In this document: piece by piece, positions 58,497-64,000 of the stretch
Position numbering within the stretch: position 1 is the first letter of the stretch
How the letters are laid out: each line of letters starts with the position of its first letter
Assembly (NCBI GenBank): GCA_000752675.2
Contig: LM994627.1
Location: 180,428-244,427, forward strand
Origin: a bacterium OL-1
Lineage (GTDB): Bacteria > Actinomycetota > Coriobacteriia > Coriobacteriales > Atopobiaceae
DNA: 64,000 bases
Direction of reading: 5' to 3'
Translations under genes and position numbers: made by a program
Notes under the pieces: generated by a model
What the model was told of the DNA's origin: nothing
The model's input: the letters and a program-made list of their open reading frames with translations, nothing else
The model's database searches: none

Positions 58497-60059
58497 CTAC
58501 TTGATGCCGGGCGCGCTCCACATGCTCTTTGTGATGCCCTGCTCGCTCAGGCCAAGCTGGGCGGCGTAGACCTTGCGCCACGTCTCGTAGAGCTTCTCGT
58601 ACGTGGCGTGGTTTGCTGCGTCTGGCGTGAAGGTCTTCTCGATCTTCACCACCCGGTGTGCGCCCTCGGCGATGCTGGGGTAGATGCCAACGCCGTAGCC
58701 GGCGATAATGGCGGCGCCCAGGGCTGTTGCCTCCTTTACCACAGGCACGCGCACGGGCTTGTTGGTAACGTCGCTCACAATCTGAGCCCAGAGGTCGCTG
58801 TAGGAGGCACCACCGGCAAAGACCAGCTCGTCGGGTTCGTTGCCCGTGAACTCGCGCACCAGCTCGATGTGGCCCTTGACGAGAAGGGCTGTGTTCTCGA
58901 GGATCGCGCGGTAGAAGGTGTACTTGTTGTACTTGTCGGGGTCGAGCTCGAAGTTGGTGAAGGTGGGCGCAGCGTGCGTCCAGTGGATGAAGTTCATGAT
59001 GTCGCTGAAGCAGCACACCATGCCGCCTGCGCCCACGGGCACCTCGGCGGCGCGCTCGTCCATGAGGTCGTAGGCGCTCGTGCCGCTCTCGGCGGCAATG
59101 CGCTTCTCCTCCTGGCAGAACGCGTCACGGAACCAGCGCATGACCAGGCCGGGCTTGAAGGCGAGGGCCTCGTACTGCCACACGCCCGGAACGGCGTGGC
59201 AATTCACGCGCACGCGGCAGTGGTCGTCGGTCTTGGGGCTCGCGGTGTTGAATTCGTACTGCCAGAAGCTGCCCCCAAAGACGCCCGCCTGTCCCGGCAG
59301 ACATGCGTCGACGCCAATCATGCCCAGCTGGCAGTCGCCGCCGCCCACCACGACGGGCGTCCCCTCAGCAAGTCCGGTGTCGCTCGCGCCCTGGGCGCTC
59401 ACATGGCCAGCCAGAGAGCCGCACTCGAGCACTGGCTTGAAGAGGTCCGAGCGAAGGCCGCAGCGCTCGGAGATCGAGGGGTCCCAGTCGCGCTTCTCAA
59501 GGCTCATGATGCCGGTGGTTGAGCCGTTCGAGGGCTCCACGGCAAGCACGCCCGTGAGGTGGTAGATGAGCCAGTCGTTGAACATGCCCAGCGTGGCCGC
59601 GCGCTCGTAGACCTCGGGCATCTTGTTCTTGACCCAGAGCAGCCTGGGAAGCGCTCCCAGTGCGTAGGTCTGGCCGCTCTCGAGGTAGAGCTCACGCTCG
59701 AGGCCGGGGTCCTTCTCGATAAGCTGCGCGACCTCGTCGTTGCTGCGCGCGTCGACGTTGGCGCACGCCCAGATTTCGTTGCCGTCTGCGTCGTAGAGGA
59801 GGATGCCCTCGCGCATGCAGGTGGTCGAGACCGCAGCCACGTCAGCGGGATCAACGCCCGTCGACGCAAGAACCTCGCGCACGCATCCGCGGGCGAGGTC
59901 CCAGTTGTGCTTCCAGTCAAAGTCCATGCTCCCGGGCCAGCGCGGGTCCTCGCGGTGCGTCCACTCCTTCTGCGCCACGCCCACCTGCGTGCCGTTGGTG
60001 TCAAACACCACGGCTCGCACGCTGCCCGTTCCTGCGTCAATTGCCATCAGGTACTTCAT
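58497..60059 (-). CDS. lsrK: Autoinducer-2 kinase LsrK
   Basis: This 520-aa FGGY-family kinase phosphorylates imported AI-2, trapping it and producing the LsrR inducer. It aligns by eye along its length with E. coli LsrK: LMAIDAGTGSVRAVVFD, WACANVDAR, VVVGGGDCQLG, MRWFRDAFCQEEKRIA, and the C-terminus QLGLSEQGITKSMWSAPG. The ATG at 60059 overlaps the lsrR stop by four bases, with AAGGAG upstream. A very long antisense frame covers most of it and is not a gene. Confidence 0.93.
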   Translation of the reverse strand: MKYLMAIDAGTGSVRAVVFDTNGTQVGVAQKEWTHREDPRWPGSMDFDWKHNWDLARGCVREVLASTGVDPADVAAVSTTCMREGILLYDADGNEIWACANVDARSNDEVAQLIEKDPGLERELYLESGQTYALGALPRLLWVKNKMPEVYERAATLGMFNDWLIYHLTGVLAVEPSNGSTTGIMSLEKRDWDPSISERCGLRSDLFKPVLECGSLAGHVSAQGASDTGLAEGTPVVVGGGDCQLGMIGVDACLPGQAGVFGGSFWQYEFNTASPKTDDHCRVRVNCHAVPGVWQYEALAFKPGLVMRWFRDAFCQEEKRIAAESGTSAYDLMDERAAEVPVGAGGMVCCFSDIMNFIHWTHAAPTFTNFELDPDKYNKYTFYRAILENTALLVKGHIELVREFTGNEPDELVFAGGASYSDLWAQIVSDVTNKPVRVPVVKEATALGAAIIAGYGVGIYPSIAEGAHRVVKIEKTFTPDAANHATYEKLYETWRKVYAAQLGLSEQGITKSMWSAPGIK

Positions 60060-60997
60060 GGGACCATCTCCTTGAGCCTGTTGTCCTCTTCGATGACCTT
60101 CTGTGCCGTTCTCTCGTCGGTGATGAGGGTGTTGATGTAGCCGTGCTTGAGAACCGCTCGTATGGCGCGAATCTTCTCGTCGCCTCCGGCGGCAGCCACC
60201 ACGTTGCTCATGTGCTCGAGCGCCGATAGACTCGTAGAGACAATCCTCGACTCGATGTCGGTGGCAATGGGGTTGCCGTCGATGTCGATGAAGTGGCAGA
60301 GGATGTCGCCCACCGATCCGCGCATGCGCAGAAGCTCGAAGTCGCTCTTGGTGAGCATGCCGTTCTTCTGGATGGTCGCGTTGTCCGAGATGCCGCCAAT
60401 GCCCACCACGCTCATCGAGGCAAGGCCCACCATCTTGGCGATGCTCGTGATGCTTGGCTCCTGGACCATGGCGTCTCTTAGCTCCTTGGAGGAGAGCAGT
60501 ATGGGGCAGGGGAGAAGGTTGAGCCTGATGGACATGACGCTGGGCGGAATGTCCTGCAAGTAGAAGTTCACGCCGCCGGTGAGGCTGATGACGCTCAGGT
60601 TGTTGCACGTCCCACGCGAGAGGTAACCAAGCACCCTGTTCATCATGGCGCCGTAGCCCATGTTGAGGTAGGCACCGTCCGAGAGGTGCGAGGTGATGTA
60701 CATGGATGTGGCACGCGCGATCGAGTCCTCGGTTGCGGCCCTGTCGAGCGACGTAGGAACAATAAAGATGTCATCGAGGCCAAAGCGGTTGATGAATTCC
60801 TGTTCGAGACCCATGCGCGAGGTATCGCTCGCCCGGAAGGTAAACTGCACCACACCCTGCTCGCGTGCCTCGTCGAGAAGGCGCACCACCTTGGCCCTCG
60901 AGAGCCCCAGCATCGAGGCGATGTCGTTCTGCGTGTAGCCAACGATGTAGTAGTACCACGCCGCCTTCACCATATATATGTTGGTCGAGTCGTCCAT
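60056..60997 (-). CDS. lsrR: LsrR-like transcriptional repressor (SorC/DeoR family)
   Basis: This 313-aa regulator has an N-terminal HTH (VKAAWYYYIVGYTQNDIASMLGLSRAKVVRLLDEAR) and a SorC sugar-binding domain (NMGYGAMM, GGVNFYLQDIP, VVAAAGGDEKIRAIRAVL). The start at 60997 has GAAAGG upstream. Its promoter region carries a repeated TGGACAA, and it is divergent from lsrA. In the known system phospho-AI-2 releases it from DNA. Confidence 0.9.
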   Translation of the reverse strand: MDDSTNIYMVKAAWYYYIVGYTQNDIASMLGLSRAKVVRLLDEAREQGVVQFTFRASDTSRMGLEQEFINRFGLDDIFIVPTSLDRAATEDSIARATSMYITSHLSDGAYLNMGYGAMMNRVLGYLSRGTCNNLSVISLTGGVNFYLQDIPPSVMSIRLNLLPCPILLSSKELRDAMVQEPSITSIAKMVGLASMSVVGIGGISDNATIQKNGMLTKSDFELLRMRGSVGDILCHFIDIDGNPIATDIESRIVSTSLSALEHMSNVVAAAGGDEKIRAIRAVLKHGYINTLITDERTAQKVIEEDNRLKEMVP

Positions 60998-61030
60998 GGA
61001 AGGCCTTTCCGAGAACAAATTCCCAATGCA

Positions 61031-61057
61031 TGGACAATTGTAACACATGTTGGACAA
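61031..61057. promoter_or_regulatory. lsrR promoter and candidate LsrR sites
   Basis: TGGACAA occurs at 61031-61037 and again at 61051-61057, 20 bases apart (two helix turns), and brackets the minus-strand extended -10 TGTTACAAT (61045-61037). A related TAGACAA lies at 61335-61341 nearer lsrA. Confidence 0.55.
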
Positions 61058-61432
61058 ATACCTAGTTCAGAGAACACTGTCTCACGGTTACGCGAATGTG
61101 TCTGCGTTATTGCCTGCAAGCGCGTTAGAGCGTCGGCAAACGGTTGGACCCCAGAGGGGGGAAACGCTGGAGACGCATTTAAAGAGGGTGGTAAAACAAA
61201 AGGTAAAAGCCGCTATTCTCTGGTTATATCAACACCGGTAAGCGTGTCTGCGAACGGAGGCACGCTACCATTTGCGGCCGTAATGCGACCGTACATCGTC
61301 AATTTGGGTCCATCCGTCCATGTGCGCACATCTGTTTAGACAAAAACCGGTAGAGTGCTCACAGGGCAAACAAAAGTCCATGCATCAAACCGTTTCTCTC
61401 GACAGCACCTTTTCCATGAACGGGGGACAGTA
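61058..61432. other. Divergent non-coding region lsrR-lsrA
   Basis: No credible ORF. It holds the perfect palindrome ATGTGCGCACAT (about 61319-61330), the third LsrR-like site at 61335, and an AT-rich block near 61190-61230 (TATTCT, TTATAT). The lsrA transcript start could not be fixed. Confidence 0.4.
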
Positions 61433-62989
61433 ATGGCGGATACGAACGAGGGCGTTTCCTCCTACGAGATCAAGGACGCGCTGCTGTCCGTGCGCAACAT
61501 CTGCAAGGCGTTTGGCTCGAACTCCGTCCTCAAGGGCGTGAGCCTGGACCTCATGCCCGGGGAGGCAATCGCCCTGGTGGGTGGCAACGGCGCCGGCAAG
61601 TCGACGCTCATGAAGATCATCATGGGCATCTACACGCAGGACTGCGGCGACATCTACATCGAGGGGCGCAAGATCGAGCACAACAGCACCCGCGAGGCGC
61701 TCTCCAACAGCACCTACATGGTGCCCCAGGAGCCTATGCTCTTCCCCAACATGACCGTCCGCGAGAACGTGGAGATCGGATTCGCCGAGAAACCCAGCGA
61801 GCTCGACCACAGGCTCGAGCAGGTGATGACTGAGATCGGCTGGCACTTCGACCTCGAGCGCAAGGCCTCGACGCTCTCCATCGCCGAGCAGGGCATGGTC
61901 GAGATCCTTCGCGGCATCATGCGCCGCTCGAAGGTCCTCATCCTCGACGAGCCCACGTCCGCCCTCGCGTTCGACGAGGTCAAGAGCCTCTTCAAGGTCA
62001 TCGAGAGCCTCAAGGCAAAGGGCATCGGCATCATTTACATCACGCACAGGCTCACGGAGGTCTTCGATATCGCAGACCGCGTCTCGGTCATGTGCGACGG
62101 CATCATCGCCATGCAGGGCAAGGTCTCCGAGTTCACGCGTGACGACCTCATCCGCGGCCTCCTGCCGCCCGACACCAAGAAGCGCGAGGCAAAGTCCGCG
62201 CCGCGTCCCGTGTCCGAGATCGACTACAACGCGCAGCCCGTGCTCGAGCTCCAGGACTTCACCGGCTATGGCTTCTCGCACGTGAACCTCAAGATCTACC
62301 CGGGCGAGATGGTCGGTCTTGCAGGCGTCGTGGGCGCCGGCCGCACCGAGATGGCGACCACCATCTTTGGGCGCGACAAGGTCCTGGGCGGCAAGGTGCT
62401 TCTCGACGGCAAGGACATCACGGGCGAGAGCACGCGGCAGGTCATTGAGGAGGGCATCAACTACGTCTCCGAGGACCGCTTTGCCAACGGCATCTTCCGC
62501 ATCCGCGACGTTGCCGAGAACACCACGGCGGCAATCCTCAATGGCAAGCGACTGGGCTCCTTCTTCCTCAACAGGGCCGAGGAGGACAAGATTTCCCAGT
62601 CCTACGTGGACAACTTCCACACCAAGGTCACGGGACTCGACCAGGAGGTCGGAAGCCTGTCCGGCGGCAACCAACAGAAGATCATCATCGCCCGCGCCTT
62701 CGCGTCCGAGCCGCGCCTCGTCATCCTCGACGAGCCCACGCGTGGCATCGATGCCGCGGCCCGCGGCGACGTCTATGCGGTGCTCCAGGAGCTGAGGAAG
62801 ACGGGCGTCTCAATCCTTCTTATCTCGAGCGACATGGAGGAGGTCGTGGAGCTGGCCGACCGCGCGGTGACCATGTTCCAGGGCCGCATCAACCACGAGT
62901 TCAAGAAGGGCGAGATCACCCAGGACAACCTCATGGCGGCATCCTTCGGTGTCTACCACGAGAAGGCGGGCGTGAAGGTCGCCTCATAG
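61433..62989 (+). CDS. lsrA: AI-2 ABC importer, dual ATPase LsrA
   Basis: This 518-aa protein contains two ATPase domains. The first has Walker A GGNGAGKST and Walker B LILDEPTSAL but a poor signature (LSIAEQGMVEI). The second has a reduced Walker A (GVVGAGRTE) and intact LSGGNQQK and LILDEPTRGID. This pattern is usual for sugar/AI-2 dual ATPases. The ATG at 61433 has GGGGGA upstream. Length is near E. coli LsrA. It starts the lsrACDB-type operon. Confidence 0.88.
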   Translation: MADTNEGVSSYEIKDALLSVRNICKAFGSNSVLKGVSLDLMPGEAIALVGGNGAGKSTLMKIIMGIYTQDCGDIYIEGRKIEHNSTREALSNSTYMVPQEPMLFPNMTVRENVEIGFAEKPSELDHRLEQVMTEIGWHFDLERKASTLSIAEQGMVEILRGIMRRSKVLILDEPTSALAFDEVKSLFKVIESLKAKGIGIIYITHRLTEVFDIADRVSVMCDGIIAMQGKVSEFTRDDLIRGLLPPDTKKREAKSAPRPVSEIDYNAQPVLELQDFTGYGFSHVNLKIYPGEMVGLAGVVGAGRTEMATTIFGRDKVLGGKVLLDGKDITGESTRQVIEEGINYVSEDRFANGIFRIRDVAENTTAAILNGKRLGSFFLNRAEEDKISQSYVDNFHTKVTGLDQEVGSLSGGNQQKIIIARAFASEPRLVILDEPTRGIDAAARGDVYAVLQELRKTGVSILLISSDMEEVVELADRAVTMFQGRINHEFKKGEITQDNLMAASFGVYHEKAGVKVAS

Positions 62990-63037
62990 CACTGCGGACT
63001 TTACGATAAGTATCGCTGACGGAAGGTGTGTGTCACG

Positions 63038-64000
63038 GTGAAAGCGCTGAAGAAGCTGTTGCATGCGAGGGAGTTGAGCAGCGTCCTTTTCCTCATCGCC
63101 CTCTTCCTGGTAGTAGGGCTGATAAACCCGTCGTTCCTCAACTCCTCGAACGTCTCCGCGTGCTTTAACACGTCGGTCGTCTACACGCTCGTCGCCGTGG
63201 GCATGGCATTTACCCTCTTCATCGGCGAGATTGACGTCTCCGTTGGCGCCAACCTGGGCATCGTCGCCACCGTTGTGGGCTCGATGCTGCGCGATGGCGC
63301 CCCGGTTCCCACCGCTATCCTGGTGGGCATCCTCATTGGTGCGGCCATCGGCCTCATCAACGGCTGGGGCGTCGCCATCATGCACGCGCCGTCGCTCATC
63401 TACACGCTGGGCGTCTGCGGCATCCTGCGTGGACTCATGTACCTCTACACCAACGGTGCCTGGGTTGAGAACCTCCCCAAGGACTTCAAGGACTTCTCGG
63501 CAGTCACGGCTGTTGGTGACCTGACGGTGTACTACTGTGCCGCCGTCGTGTTGACCATCGTGATATGGATCCTCACGACCAAGACCCGTCACGGGCGCTA
63601 CTTTATCGCCGTGGGCGACAACGCGAACGGCGCCCAGCTCGTGGGCATCCCCGCCACGCGCGTGAAGGTCATCGCCTACGTCATCTGCGGCGTGCTCTCC
63701 GCCGTTGCCGGCATCATCTTCACGAGCCGCATTGGCTTTGTCACCGCGGACTCCGGCGACGGCTACGAGATGAAGGCCATCGCGGCCTGCGTGGTCGGCG
63801 GCATCAGCCTGGGGGGCGGCGTCGGCTCCGTGATAGGTGCCGCGGTTGGCGCCGTGATCATGGCCTCGATCAGCTACCTGCTCGTCTTCATGGGCTTCTC
63901 GTCCAACTACGACAACGCCATCACCGGCATCATCCTCATCGTGATCGTCGTCGTGGACGCACTCATCCAGCACAGAAGCGTTGTCAAGAACTACCACGCG
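63038..64000 (+). CDS. lsrC: AI-2 ABC importer permease LsrC (3' end beyond window)
   Basis: The first 321 codons of a permease that resembles E. coli LsrC: GEIDVSVGANLGIVA, YTLGVCGILRGLMYLYTNGAWVENLP, GDNANGAQLVGI, and IGFVTADSGDGYEMKAIAACVVGG. About nine hydrophobic helices are visible. The GTG at 63038 is 11 bases after GGAAGG. LsrD, LsrB, LsrF and LsrG, if present, lie outside the window. Confidence 0.88.
   Translation, partial: MKALKKLLHARELSSVLFLIALFLVVGLINPSFLNSSNVSACFNTSVVYTLVAVGMAFTLFIGEIDVSVGANLGIVATVVGSMLRDGAPVPTAILVGILIGAAIGLINGWGVAIMHAPSLIYTLGVCGILRGLMYLYTNGAWVENLPKDFKDFSAVTAVGDLTVYYCAAVVLTIVIWILTTKTRHGRYFIAVGDNANGAQLVGIPATRVKVIAYVICGVLSAVAGIIFTSRIGFVTADSGDGYEMKAIAACVVGGISLGGGVGSVIGAAVGAVIMASISYLLVFMGFSSNYDNAITGIILIVIVVVDALIQHRSVVKNYHA

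Noticed and set aside
58014..59522. 502-codon plus-strand ORF
   Set aside because: It lies antisense to lsrK and the cupin gene; its composition is a mirror of GC-rich codon use and matches no protein motif.
1..64000. CRISPR arrays, transposases, phage genes
   Set aside because: No regularly spaced repeats and no mobile-element protein motifs were seen; the repeats present are palindromes.

Overview
The window is high-GC, densely packed actinobacterial DNA. Gene content fits an anaerobic gut or oral Coriobacteriia, probably Atopobiaceae (Olsenella-like): a cytosolic [FeFe] hydrogenase of the group-B type, mannose-family PTS components, an lsr-type AI-2 system, a Rho factor with a long Arg-rich and Asn/Gln-rich insertion, and an infC-rpmI-rplT operon. 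The species assignment is inference; I could not run a search. No CRISPR array, transposase or prophage gene was seen.

Region 1 (1-13.1 kb) is metabolic. A cystine-type symporter (partial, minus) has a short Cys-containing ORF just upstream. Next comes a near-complete locus for intracellular breakdown of glycosaminoglycan or other unsaturated-uronate oligosaccharides: a RegR-like LacI regulator, a DhuI-type isomerase, unsaturated glucuronyl hydrolase, PTS EIIB/EIIC/EIID, a cytoplasmic heparinase II/III-like protein, a discoidin-like protein, a DhuD/KduD dehydrogenase, a GntR regulator, KDG kinase and KDPG aldolase. Palindromic boxes of the form AAACCGGTTT sit at three promoter regions, with a weaker copy before the regulator itself. 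No PTS EIIA and no secreted lyase is present. The transport and hydrolysis part is visibly more AT-rich than the kdgKA part.

Region 2 (13.1-26.6 kb) holds an RluA-family pseudouridine synthase, the hydrogenase, a nitroreductase-like protein, an unassigned roughly 310-nt structured RNA with a predicted pseudoknot, a D-2-hydroxyacid dehydrogenase, htpG, a LysR regulator, an exonuclease, tRNA-Leu(CAA), infC (apparently with an ATA start and a leader attenuator), rpmI, rplT and a WecA/TagO-type transferase.

Region 3 (26.6-36 kb) carries a 6S-like RNA, tRNA-Ala(CGC), a PflX-type radical SAM protein, pncB, argS, a tandem-MarR regulator and rho, followed by an array of tandem palindromes. Region 4 (36-55.9 kb) has an SDR, an unknown exported protein plus a VanZ-like protein, a complete branched-chain amino-acid ABC operon (livKHMGF), priA-def-fmt-rsmB, a MarR-controlled heterodimeric ABC exporter with one degenerate ATP site, a polysaccharide deacetylase and an FmdB zinc ribbon. 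Region 5 (56-64 kb) has a HAD-thiamine pyrophosphokinase fusion, a 149-bp long palindrome, rpmB, and a divergent AI-2 locus: lsrR-lsrK-cupin on minus, lsrA-lsrC (cut by the window end) on plus.

Two genome-scale signals stand out. The heptamer CGAGAAG/CTTCTCG is strongly over-represented in non-coding DNA, and multi-hairpin palindromic arrays follow several operons.
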